Below, one piece after another: positions 56,318 to 64,000 of a stretch of 64,000 nt of DNA. Made by a program: the position numbers and the translations under genes. The notes under the pieces were generated by a model that saw only the letters and a program-made list of their open reading frames with translations, was not told where the DNA came from and ran no database searches. The stretch covers positions 1,054,001 through 1,118,000 of the forward strand of contig NZ_CP141285.1 of assembly GCF_035319885.1 (NCBI RefSeq), in the 5' to 3' direction. How positions within the stretch are numbered: the first letter of the stretch is position 1; every line of letters starts with the position of its first letter. Source of the DNA: Altererythrobacter sp. H2 (lineage in GTDB: Bacteria; Pseudomonadota; Alphaproteobacteria; Sphingomonadales; Sphingomonadaceae).

Positions 56318-57976
56318 TCAGAAGTCCTTGAAGATCGGCTCGCCCGCAAACGGATAGGCGGGACGGCGCAGGTTCCTGCCCCAGCGCAGCCGGATCGTGC
56401 CTTGCCCTGACCGCTCTAAGCGGTGCTGACCGCGGCCCAGCCGGATGGTCTGCCCCGCCACAACCGTTTGCCCGTTGATCCGCGCGGAGCCACCTTCAAG
56501 CGTATAGAACCCCGGGGCATGGATCCGGAACGTCACGTCCGTGGCTTCCGCGCCGAAGCTCTTTCCAGCAACCCAGATCGGGCCCCAGTGCGGAATGAAC
56601 CCTTCGCGCAGCGCAATGCGATCTTCCGGGCGCAATTCGGGCGCGCCGCCAGCCTTTGTATGGTTATCGGCCAGGATCTGGTGGTTCACGACCATCATCG
56701 GCACTGTCTGCGAGGCCATGGCATCGCTGAAGGAGGGCTCGTATCCCCGCCAGTACTTGTGAAAGCCCCAGGTGGTCATGAAGAAGTTGGCCTTGGGATA
56801 GTCCACGATCATGCCGGGAAAATCGAAATAGGCGACCGGTTCGGGGAAGATCTCGTGCACTGCAGCCACGACCTGATGCTGAACAGGCAGGACCGCGCGG
56901 GGCGTGGCAAAGCTGAGCAAAGCCGCATTCACCGCCAGAGCCGCCGCGACGAGCCTGAGCGGAAACTGCGTCAACAGTTGCTGGAAACTCCATGCCGTGC
57001 CGACCACCACGGGCGGCAGGATGAAGACGTAATAATAGGGGAAGCTGTTGCGATAGAAGGCGATGCTGAGCAGCGGCAGGAGCAGGCCGATCATGGCGAT
57101 CTTGACCGCCCGGTCGGCACTGGTCTGGATCAGGGCAGCGGGCGCGGCGAGCACGGCCAGGCCCAGCACCGGGGCAAGCGCCATGGCCTTGAAGATATAG
57201 GGCCAGCGCGGGAATAGCCCCTCGTTGAACATCATGGTGCCGGACGTGTGGAGGGTCTTGCCTGCCGCCGCTGCACCGGAGGGCAGGGTCAGCATAGTCA
57301 GCCCGAGGAAGAGCGCGGCGAAGGCCAGAGCCGCCAGGACAAACGCGGCGAGGCGCAGCATCATGGCCTTGCGGTCCTCCGCCTCCACCAGCCGCAGCCA
57401 GAATATCCCCGCGAAGGCCGGGGCGTAGAATATCACCTTGATGGTCGTCAGTACCGCCAGTCCGCACAGTGCGGCCGCCCCCAGCAGAGCCAGCGGACGC
57501 AGGCGGCTAGACAGGAGAATCCAGAGCGCGCCCATCAGGAAGGCGGCTGCAATCGGATCGGCGCGATAGGAAAACGCGTGTTCGAAAACATACCCGCCGG
57601 TGTAATAGGCCAGGCCAGCCAGCGCGGCGGGTACCGGCGGCACGAACCGGGCTGCCATGGCGCAGATGGCCAACACGGTGAACAGGTTGCACGCCTGCAT
57701 GAAAACCCGGGCCACCCGGATCTGGTCAATCGCGTCAATCGGCAGCCACGCCAGCCAGCCGAAAGCCCGCGCATAGAGCACCTGAAGCACTTCGGTCAGC
57801 CGACCCTGTGCGAAGGCATGGGCTTCCGTCAGGTGAAAGAATTCATCCCAGTTGACCGGCCGGTTGATCACCAGCTCGACCTGCAACGCGAAAGCGAGCG
57901 CGAAAACCAGCCCAATCGGGATCAGCGCGGGATCGCGCCGGGCGGCCCACATCGTCCGCCAGCCGCCGCCGTTCAT
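56318..57976 (-). CDS. GT39-like membrane glycosyltransferase
   Basis: 552 residues with about ten helices. The conserved acidic pair lies in an early loop: RPVNWDEFFHLTEAH. It fits the mannosyltransferase/ArnT-like GT-C fold. Donor is likely a polyprenyl-phosphate sugar; the acceptor is unknown. The C-terminal 120 residues form a soluble beta-domain (SFGAEATDVTFRIHAPGFYTL). Overlaps the upstream GT2 gene by 4 bases, so the pair supplies and uses a lipid-linked sugar. Confidence 0.78.
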   Translation of the reverse strand: MNGGGWRTMWAARRDPALIPIGLVFALAFALQVELVINRPVNWDEFFHLTEAHAFAQGRLTEVLQVLYARAFGWLAWLPIDAIDQIRVARVFMQACNLFTVLAICAMAARFVPPVPAALAGLAYYTGGYVFEHAFSYRADPIAAAFLMGALWILLSSRLRPLALLGAAALCGLAVLTTIKVIFYAPAFAGIFWLRLVEAEDRKAMMLRLAAFVLAALAFAALFLGLTMLTLPSGAAAAGKTLHTSGTMMFNEGLFPRWPYIFKAMALAPVLGLAVLAAPAALIQTSADRAVKIAMIGLLLPLLSIAFYRNSFPYYYVFILPPVVVGTAWSFQQLLTQFPLRLVAAALAVNAALLSFATPRAVLPVQHQVVAAVHEIFPEPVAYFDFPGMIVDYPKANFFMTTWGFHKYWRGYEPSFSDAMASQTVPMMVVNHQILADNHTKAGGAPELRPEDRIALREGFIPHWGPIWVAGKSFGAEATDVTFRIHAPGFYTLEGGSARINGQTVVAGQTIRLGRGQHRLERSGQGTIRLRWGRNLRRPAYPFAGEPIFKDF

Positions 57977-58980
57977 GCGGCCGTTTTGCGGGGCGAAGGC
58001 GGCGATTGTTCTGCCTGGCCCTTGTCCGCGCCGGCTCCCAGTCGTTCTTCCAGCAGATGCAGGCGAAGCAGGGTCGCTTCCTGGAGCTTGCGGTTTGCAC
58101 CAATCAGGTCGGCGAGAATGCCCATCAGACCGGTCATCGTGCCCAGCACCAGCAAGGCCCCGCCCAGCACGAGCGATTGCACATGCCCGTCCGCATCCCC
58201 GCTCGCCCAGAACCAGAGGAAGCGGAGGATGGGCAGCAACCCGACAACAGCCAGCACCCCGCCGATCAGAGCGAATGTCCGCAGGGGGTTATAGGTCGCA
58301 TAGGCCCGGGCCATCGTGACCAGTTGCCGCGAAATGAATTCGGGGATCGACTTGAACAGCCGCGACGGCCGCGATGTCGGGTTGGTGCGGATGGAAACGC
58401 TTGTGATCTTGAGCCGCTTGCGCCCGGCCTGGATCAGCATGTCGGTGGTGTAGGAAAATTCGGTGGTGATCGTGATCTGCTGCGCGGCGGCGCGGCTGAT
58501 CGCACGGAACCCGCTGACTGCGTCAGTGACTTCCGCGCGGGCGAGGCGACGCACGACGGCGCTGCCGAGCCGCTGGAGCGAGCGCTTGAACGGCCCGAAG
58601 TGGGCATTGTCGCGCACGCCCCGGTCGCCGATCACGATGTCGGCCTCCTGCGCGACGATCGGCGCCACCAGCAGGGCAATATCTTCGCCGACGTATTGTC
58701 CGTCTGCATCGGTGTTGACGATGATGTCTGCGCCGGCGGCCAGCGCCGCACCGATCCCGCTCTGGAAGGCGGCGGCGAGGCCGCGGTTGCGGCGATGCCG
58801 CACGATGTGATGGACCCCGAACCGCCGGGCGACCTCGGCCGTGCCGTCATGGCTGCCATCGTCGATCACCAGAATTTCGACCGTATCGACTCCCGCAATC
58901 CGCCGGGGCAAGGCCACCAGCGTTTCGGGCAGGCTCTCGGCCTCGTTGTAACAGGGGATCTGGATGATCAGCTTGGTCAT
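57973..58980 (-). CDS. Glycosyltransferase family 2, polyprenyl-phosphate type
   Basis: 335 residues. The GT2 fold shows IPCYNEAESLPETLV and IDDGSHDGTAE, with DxD-type NTDADGQY, then two C-terminal helices (FALIGGVLAVVGLLPILRFL and GGALLVLGTMTGLMGIL) that resemble DPM1/GtrB enzymes. It should make a polyprenyl-phosphate sugar for the next gene. ATGA overlap couples them. Confidence 0.9.
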   Translation of the reverse strand: MTKLIIQIPCYNEAESLPETLVALPRRIAGVDTVEILVIDDGSHDGTAEVARRFGVHHIVRHRRNRGLAAAFQSGIGAALAAGADIIVNTDADGQYVGEDIALLVAPIVAQEADIVIGDRGVRDNAHFGPFKRSLQRLGSAVVRRLARAEVTDAVSGFRAISRAAAQQITITTEFSYTTDMLIQAGRKRLKITSVSIRTNPTSRPSRLFKSIPEFISRQLVTMARAYATYNPLRTFALIGGVLAVVGLLPILRFLWFWASGDADGHVQSLVLGGALLVLGTMTGLMGILADLIGANRKLQEATLLRLHLLEERLGAGADKGQAEQSPPSPRKTAA

Positions 58981-59127
58981 TGGGCCTCCGGACCGAAGCT
59001 CTGCCTCGGCTAGCCCGGGGATTAAGCGGCAGCCATTAAGGATCGGTAAACTATACTTCTCCGCACTGGCGCGCCCCCGTTTGGAGGTCTAGGTGGCTAT
59101 CCGCCGGGGAGCAACAGGATAACCCAT

Positions 59128-60030
59128 ATGAACACCTCCGCCCGGCGGGGCATGCTCCTCGCCCTTGCCGGTTTTGCCCTGCTTTCGATGGGGGATACGG
59201 TCATCAAGACCATGGCAGGCGAATGGTCGCCACTGGCCGTGGGGGCGCTGCGTTTTGCCTTCGGGGCCGTCGGCCTGTCCGCGCTTCTGGCGCTCAACGA
59301 AGGCGGGGCCGCGTTCCGCCCGACCCGGCCCCTGCTCCAGATTGCCCGCGGGCTGTGCCTCGCCATAGCTTCTCTGCTGTTCTTCTGCGCCATCTTCGTC
59401 ATGCCGCTGGCCGAGGCGACGGCGGTGGCGTTCCTGTCTCCGCTGCTCACGGCCTTGCTCAGCGGGCCGCTGCTTGGCGAAAAGGTCCGCCCGCCGGTAT
59501 GGATTGCCTCGCTGGTGGCTTTTGGCGGGGTCTCGCTGATCCTCCAGCCCAACGTGGCCGAGCTCGGCTGGGTCGGGCTCCTGCCCTTGGCCTCGGCGTT
59601 CTTCTTCAGCCTGATGATGATCGCGAACCGGGCCGCGGCGGGGCAGGGCAGCGCGCTGTCGATGCAGGTGTTCGTGGCCGTAACGGCCGCGCCGGTGCTG
59701 ACCCTTGTTGCCATCGGCGGGCATTTCAGCGGGGCACCACTGCTGCAGGTCGGCTGGCCGGACTGGTCGGTGGTGGCGCGCTGCGCCCTCGTGGCCGTCA
59801 CGGCCAGCTCGGCGCACTGGCTGATCTATCTCGGTACGACCCGCGCCGGCGCGGCGACCATTGCGCCGATGACTTATGTGCAGTTGCTTGTTGCCAGCGT
59901 GATGGGGTGGCTGGTGTTCGGTGACCGGCCCGGCCTGGCGACGCTCGGCGGGGCGATCGTCATCATCGCGGCTGGCCTCTATCTTTGGAGCAGTGGCCGG
60001 AACGTCCAGAGCGGTCTTCGCGAGCGTTGA
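59128..60030 (+). CDS. EamA-family transporter (second)
   Basis: 300 residues and ten helices in two EamA repeats: FVMPLAEATAVAFLSPLLTALL and TIAPMTYVQLLVASVMGWLVF. It starts at ATG 59128; the TA operator follows right after its stop. The substrate is unknown. It differs from the EamA at 49 kb. Confidence 0.88.
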   Translation: MNTSARRGMLLALAGFALLSMGDTVIKTMAGEWSPLAVGALRFAFGAVGLSALLALNEGGAAFRPTRPLLQIARGLCLAIASLLFFCAIFVMPLAEATAVAFLSPLLTALLSGPLLGEKVRPPVWIASLVAFGGVSLILQPNVAELGWVGLLPLASAFFFSLMMIANRAAAGQGSALSMQVFVAVTAAPVLTLVAIGGHFSGAPLLQVGWPDWSVVARCALVAVTASSAHWLIYLGTTRAGAATIAPMTYVQLLVASVMGWLVFGDRPGLATLGGAIVIIAAGLYLWSSGRNVQSGLRER

Positions 60031-60031
60031 C

Positions 60032-60060
60032 ATGATATCATGATATGATATCAGTATATC
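60032..60060. promoter_or_regulatory. Probable operator of the toxin-antitoxin pair
   Basis: An AT-rich run of nested palindromes contains ATGATATCAT (60032-60041) and related GATATCA and TATATCATGA units. It fills the whole gap between the EamA stop and the antitoxin ATG. Such repeats are typical binding sites of ribbon-helix-helix antitoxins. Confidence 0.6.
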
Positions 60061-60315
60061 ATGACCCGCATCCTCGCCGACCTGCCGGATGATGACATTA
60101 CCTGGCTCGACCAGCTCGCCGCCGAGCAGGGTAAGTCGCGCGCCCAGGTGCTGCGGGAGGCGGTGGCAGGTTACCGGGCCCATTCGCCGGGTGATGGCAA
60201 CAAGAGCTGGATCAGGCGCGGCGCCGGGCTGTGGAAGCACCGCACGGACATTCCGGAGGGCCTGGAGTACCAGCGCGCCATTCGTGAGGACCGCACGCCC
60301 CACGAAGACATATAG
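60061..60315 (+). CDS. Ribbon-helix-helix antitoxin
   Basis: 84 residues. The N-terminus TRILADLPDDDITWLDQLAAEQGKSRAQVLREAV is a CopG/RHH domain; the C-terminal half wraps the toxin. No Shine-Dalgarno sequence fits before the ATG, so the mRNA may be leaderless. It precedes the PIN toxin by 3 bases. It should repress the operon through the upstream palindromes. Confidence 0.88.
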   Translation: MTRILADLPDDDITWLDQLAAEQGKSRAQVLREAVAGYRAHSPGDGNKSWIRRGAGLWKHRTDIPEGLEYQRAIREDRTPHEDI

Positions 60316-60318
60316 TTC

Positions 60319-60684
60319 ATGTCCGACCCCTTTTTCGACACCAACATCCTGGTTGACTGGCTGACGGATCGCCCGCAGGCGATTGCCGAGCTGTCGCGCT
60401 ATAATCGCCATCGCATCAGCCGCATCGTCTGGACTGAAGTCCTTGCCGGCGAAGCGATGGAGCGGCGCGACGTTATCCGGCAGGCAATCGCCCCGTTCGA
60501 AGTGGTGGAGGTTGACGCACGAATTGCCCTGGCAGCAGCCGAAATCCGCCACCGCGCGAAAATGAAACTTCTGGATGCCTATATTCTCGCGACCGCGCAG
60601 GTGAACGGATCGATCCTGATTACACGAAATACCAAGGATTTTCCGGCAGCGATGCCGGGGGTCCGGGTGCCCTATACACTCTAG
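60319..60684 (+). CDS. vapC: VapC-family PIN toxin
   Basis: 121 residues of the PIN domain: acidic residues Asp7 (FFDTNILVDWL), Glu40 (TEVLAGE), Asp86 (LLDAYILAT) and Asp107 (TRNTKDF). VapC toxins cut tRNA or rRNA and are held by the antitoxin. The pair is complete. It lies 15 bases before glmS, so glmS may be read from its promoter or from one inside vapC. Confidence 0.88.
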   Translation: MSDPFFDTNILVDWLTDRPQAIAELSRYNRHRISRIVWTEVLAGEAMERRDVIRQAIAPFEVVEVDARIALAAAEIRHRAKMKLLDAYILATAQVNGSILITRNTKDFPAAMPGVRVPYTL

Positions 60685-60699
60685 TGAAAGCAATTATGC

Positions 60700-62523
60700 A
60701 TGTGTGGAATTATCGGCATTGTCGGCAAGGAGCCGGTGGCAGAGCGACTGGTCGATGGCCTCAGGCGGATGGAGTATCGCGGCTATGACAGTGCCGGGGT
60801 CTGCACGATCGACGATGGCCACCTCGTGCGCCGCCGCGCTCCGGGCAAGCTGCTTCACCTGGTTGCCGAGCTGGAGCGCAATCCAGCGCCCGGCCTGATC
60901 GGGATCGCCCACACCCGCTGGGCCACCCATGGCTCCCCCACCGCTGCCAATGCGCATCCCCATGCAACCGGCGCCGTGGCGCTGGTCCACAACGGCATCA
61001 TCGAGAACTTCAAGCCCCTGCGTGACGAGCTGCAGCGTGCCGGACGCACCCTCGAAAGCGAGACCGACACCGAAGTGGTTGCACACCTTGTGTCCGCCGA
61101 GGTCGAGCGCGGTGCCAGCCCGCAGGAGGCGATCAAGGCGGTCCTGCCGCGCCTGCGCGGGGCCTTCGCGCTGGCCATCGCTTTCCGCGAACATCCCGAC
61201 ATGCTGATCGGCGCGCGGCTCGGATCGCCGCTGGTGGTCGGCTGGGGCGAGGGCGAGACCTATCTCGGCTCCGACGCGCTGGCGCTCGCCCCGCTGACCC
61301 AACGGATCACCTACCTCGATGAAGGTGACTGGGTGATCGTGACCCGCGAGGGGGCCGAGATTTTCGACAAGGACAATAACCCGGTGACGCGGGAAGTCAC
61401 CATTTCGGGGGCATCCGCCGCTGCGGTCGAGAAGGGCAATTACCGCCACTTCATGCAGAAGGAGATCTTCGAGCAGCCGACCGTGGTCGCCCAGACGCTC
61501 GCCTCCTACATCCACCGGGCTGACAACGCGGTTGCCCTGCCGCAGATCGATTTCGACATCTCGGCCGTGCGCCGGATCACCATCGTTGCGTGCGGCACTT
61601 CTTACTATGCCGGCATGGTGGCCAAGTACTGGTTCGAACAGTTCGCCCGCGTTCCGGTTGATATCGATGTGGCGTCCGAATTCCGTTACCGCGATCCGGT
61701 TCTGGAGCCGGGCGGCCTCGCGCTGTTCATTTCCCAGAGCGGGGAAACGGCCGATACCCTGGCGGCGCTGCGCCACTGCAAGGAAAATGGCCAGATCATC
61801 GGCGTGGTGGTCAACGTGCCGACCAGTTCGATGGCACGCGAAGCCGACCTGCTGTTGCCGACCCACGCCGGGCCGGAAATCGGCGTGGCCTCGACCAAGG
61901 CCTTCACCTGCCAGCTGGCCGTGCTGGCCGCCCTGGCCGCGCACCTTGCGGTCAGGAAAGGCCGGATGAGCCGCGAGGAGGAACAGGAAGTGGTCCGGCA
62001 CCTGCTGGAAGCTCCTGCGGCACTCAACGCCGCGCTGGCGCATGATGATGACATTGCCGCAATGGCCCACCTGATCGCGCCTGCCCGGGACGTGCTCTAC
62101 CTTGGCCGTGGCCCGGATTACCCGCTCGCGCTTGAAGGGGCACTCAAGCTGAAGGAAATCAGCTATATCCACGCCGAGGGCTATGCTTCGGGGGAAATGA
62201 AGCACGGCCCGATCGCGCTGATCGACGAAGCTGTGCCAGTGATCGTGCTCGCCCCATCGGGGCCACTGTTCGAAAAGACCGTGTCGAATATGCAGGAAGT
62301 GCGCGCGCGGGGCGGGAAGATCGTGCTGGTATCGGACGCGGAAGGCCTGGCGGAAGCAGGCGAAGGCTGCCTCGCCACCGTCGAGATGCCGCGGGTCCAT
62401 CCCCTGATCGCGCCGCTGGTCTATGCCGTTCCGGTTCAGCTGATTGCCTATCACGTCGCCTGCGTGAAGGGCACCGACGTTGACCAGCCGCGCAACCTGG
62501 CGAAAAGCGTAACCGTTGAATGA
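60700..62523 (+). CDS. glmS: Glutamine-fructose-6-phosphate aminotransferase
   Basis: 607 residues. The N-terminal glutaminase uses Cys2 (MCGIIGIVG) and EYRGYDSAGV; two SIS sugar-isomerase domains follow, with CGTSYYAGMV and SQSGETADTLAALR, and the C-terminal catalytic tail PRNLAKSVTVE. It makes glucosamine-6-phosphate for peptidoglycan and LPS. No ribozyme or leader element is seen before it, and only 15 bases separate it from vapC. Confidence 0.96.
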   Translation: MCGIIGIVGKEPVAERLVDGLRRMEYRGYDSAGVCTIDDGHLVRRRAPGKLLHLVAELERNPAPGLIGIAHTRWATHGSPTAANAHPHATGAVALVHNGIIENFKPLRDELQRAGRTLESETDTEVVAHLVSAEVERGASPQEAIKAVLPRLRGAFALAIAFREHPDMLIGARLGSPLVVGWGEGETYLGSDALALAPLTQRITYLDEGDWVIVTREGAEIFDKDNNPVTREVTISGASAAAVEKGNYRHFMQKEIFEQPTVVAQTLASYIHRADNAVALPQIDFDISAVRRITIVACGTSYYAGMVAKYWFEQFARVPVDIDVASEFRYRDPVLEPGGLALFISQSGETADTLAALRHCKENGQIIGVVVNVPTSSMAREADLLLPTHAGPEIGVASTKAFTCQLAVLAALAAHLAVRKGRMSREEEQEVVRHLLEAPAALNAALAHDDDIAAMAHLIAPARDVLYLGRGPDYPLALEGALKLKEISYIHAEGYASGEMKHGPIALIDEAVPVIVLAPSGPLFEKTVSNMQEVRARGGKIVLVSDAEGLAEAGEGCLATVEMPRVHPLIAPLVYAVPVQLIAYHVACVKGTDVDQPRNLAKSVTVE

Positions 62524-62596
62524 GCGGCAGAAAATCCCTGTTTCACGGTTAACCGGCTTTACGCGCTAGCAAGGTTTTGCCGCTAAGTCGTTCCTT

Positions 62597-64000
62597 GTGA
62601 GCGACAGACAGGGACATACTTCCGCGCTATCGGACAGTCTTGCGACGCGTGCGGTCATCGGTTTCGGTGACCGCGGCGGCGAAGGTTGGGCCCATCTGCG
62701 CGGCTTCCAGTACCCGCAGCTCTGGCGCAACCTTCACTGGCGCACCGGCATCTTCGCGGTCTCGACGAGCTTCCTGCTGCTTGCCAATGCGTCAGCCGGC
62801 CATCCTTTGCTTTTGGCAGGCTGGCTGGGCCTGCTGGCGCTGGTGCTGGGACACAACGCCCGGCTTGACCGGCAACTGGCCGATACGGACCGGCGGGCAA
62901 TGGTGCCGGGCGAACTCTCCGGCTATCTGGTTGCGACAGCGGCAGTGGCTCTGGCGTGCTCGCTTCCCCTGGTTCTGGCGGCCCATGCCGGTGACTCCCG
63001 GGCCTTCCTGATCAGTTACCTGGTCGTGGCCACCACCGCCACCGCGCTGACTCTGGTCGCCTCCGCCCCGCCGGCCGCGACGATAGTTTTTGTCACGGTC
63101 AAGACTTTGGTGGCAGTCGCCTGTGCGCTACTGCTCGGCGAATTTGTAGCGGCCTTTGCAGCCGTGGCGATAGCGGCGGCGATCGGGATCGGCAGCGTCG
63201 AAATTTCCCGTTCCTACCTGCAGGCGCGCCTCTCCGAAGCGGCCATTGCCGAGAAGAGCGAAGTCGTCTCGCTCCTGCTGCGCGAATTCGAGGAAAACGA
63301 AGCCGACTGGCTGTGGCAGGTCGACACCCACCGCCGCATCCGCAAGGCTTCCCCGCGCTTCGCCTTTGCCCTGGGCCGGACTTCCGAGGATGTGGAGGGC
63401 AAGTCGTTCTTCGAACTCGTGGCCGGTGAAGCCTGGGACAGCGGCCAGTTCCCGCCAAGCCTGCATGATCTGGCCGAGCGTCTGAAACGGCGGGAGAGCT
63501 TTTCCAACCTGATCGTCAAAGTCACCATCAACCGGGAAAACCGCTGGTGGGAACTCTCCGGCACGCCGATGCTGGACGACCAGGGGGCGCATCTCGGCTT
63601 TCGCGGGGTCGGTTCGGATGTGACCGAACAGCGCGAGTCTTCGGAAAAGATTGCCTATCTCGCCCGGTACGACACGCTCACGGGGCTGCCTAACCGGCTG
63701 ATGCTGAACGAGGCGCTGGGTGAAGCCATGCGCTATGCCAAGCAGTGGCGGACCCGCTGCGCCTTCCTGATGATCGATCTCGACCGGTTCAAGTCGATCA
63801 ATGATTCGCTCGGCCACATGGTCGGGGACCAGTTGCTGGCCCAGGTCTCCCGCCGCCTGAAGGAGCTGGCCGGAGACAATGCGCTGATCGGGCGTCTCGG
63901 CGGTGACGAGTTCGCCATCGTCATCCGCGACGCATCGGAACAGGGCCTGGTCGAAAAGATCGCCCAGAGGGTGATCGACCGCCTCTCAAGGCCCTACGAG
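62597..64000 (+). CDS. Membrane PAS-GGDEF diguanylate cyclase, cut by window end
   Basis: At least 468 residues, running off the end. GTG start at 62597 is the best guess. Five or six membrane helices fill residues about 45-205, then a PAS domain (EADWLWQVDTHRRIRKAS, GSDVTEQRES) and a GGDEF domain with active LGGDEFAIV. It should make cyclic-di-GMP; the phrase IAQRVIDRLSRPYE often leads into an EAL domain that would lie outside. It is about 70 bases after glmS. Confidence 0.88.
   Translation, partial: MSDRQGHTSALSDSLATRAVIGFGDRGGEGWAHLRGFQYPQLWRNLHWRTGIFAVSTSFLLLANASAGHPLLLAGWLGLLALVLGHNARLDRQLADTDRRAMVPGELSGYLVATAAVALACSLPLVLAAHAGDSRAFLISYLVVATTATALTLVASAPPAATIVFVTVKTLVAVACALLLGEFVAAFAAVAIAAAIGIGSVEISRSYLQARLSEAAIAEKSEVVSLLLREFEENEADWLWQVDTHRRIRKASPRFAFALGRTSEDVEGKSFFELVAGEAWDSGQFPPSLHDLAERLKRRESFSNLIVKVTINRENRWWELSGTPMLDDQGAHLGFRGVGSDVTEQRESSEKIAYLARYDTLTGLPNRLMLNEALGEAMRYAKQWRTRCAFLMIDLDRFKSINDSLGHMVGDQLLAQVSRRLKELAGDNALIGRLGGDEFAIVIRDASEQGLVEKIAQRVIDRLSRPYE

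Noticed and set aside
58981-59127. Repeated ATTAAG motif as another CtrA site
   Set aside because: The TTAA halves are 10 bases apart rather than 7.
60685-60699. glmS ribozyme or leader control element
   Set aside because: Only 15 bases separate vapC from glmS, too short for any known element.
62546-62596. TTAA...TTAC motif before the diguanylate cyclase as a CtrA site
   Set aside because: The halves are 6 bases apart and the second does not match.

Overview
The window looks like chromosomal DNA of an alphaproteobacterium, most probably a sphingomonad (order Sphingomonadales). The reasons are the high GC content and dense packing, the gene order chvI-chvG-hprK-rapZ-EIIA-ptsH facing pckA, a CcrM-type cell-cycle methyltransferase with CtrA-like, DnaA and GANTC sites in its promoter, a tonB gene, an orphan cpaF, and many small families common in sphingomonads (DUF885, DUF1285, DUF4331, YdcH/DUF465). 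No rRNA, tRNA, CRISPR array, phage or insertion sequence was seen. The species assignment is inference.

Layout. 0-9.2 kb: rmuC, then a long leftward operon for carbon/nitrogen PTS signalling and the ChvG/ChvI two-component system, facing pckA with a clear promoter and terminator. 9.3-19.3 kb: a beta-propeller/amidohydrolase fusion, a DUF885 metallopeptidase, tonB, an alpha/beta hydrolase, and an overlapping trio of two cysteine desulfurases and a ferredoxin. 19.4-29.9 kb: a NaChBac-type sodium channel, parC, a cca/Nudix/DUF1285 operon, a PQQ-type dehydrogenase, rnhB and an OxyR-like regulator lacking the peroxidatic cysteine. 30-37 kb: nhaA, ccrM with a dense regulatory region, a small accessory island with palindromic repeats and a GIY-YIG nuclease, folP, an SDR and an NtrC-like regulator. 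37.3-41.2 kb: a cytochrome oxidase subunit IV gene and the pnt transhydrogenase operon, invaded twice: by a DUF559 nuclease gene bracketed by 47-bp inverted repeats, and by a palindromic element that is translated inside pntB. 41.2-48.6 kb: an unusual beta-helix/diheme cytochrome/hydrolase operon, a racemase and a dGTPase cluster. 48.6-64 kb: tandem entericidin lipoproteins, two EamA transporters, a DUF4331/TPR operon, cpaF, a surface glycan gene group, a VapBC-like toxin-antitoxin pair, glmS and the start of a membrane-bound diguanylate cyclase cut by the window end.

The most interesting material is the set of repeat-bracketed single-domain nucleases. Two unrelated nuclease folds (GIY-YIG and DUF559) each sit between structured inverted repeats. 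In both cases the repeat copies differ by paired changes that keep the hairpins intact. In the pnt operon the end of one repeat supplies the ribosome binding site of the next gene. A third, different palindrome is read through as protein at the pntB N-terminus. Together these suggest small nuclease-linked palindromic elements adapted to insert into operons without breaking them. Whether the nucleases move the repeats is a hypothesis, not shown here.
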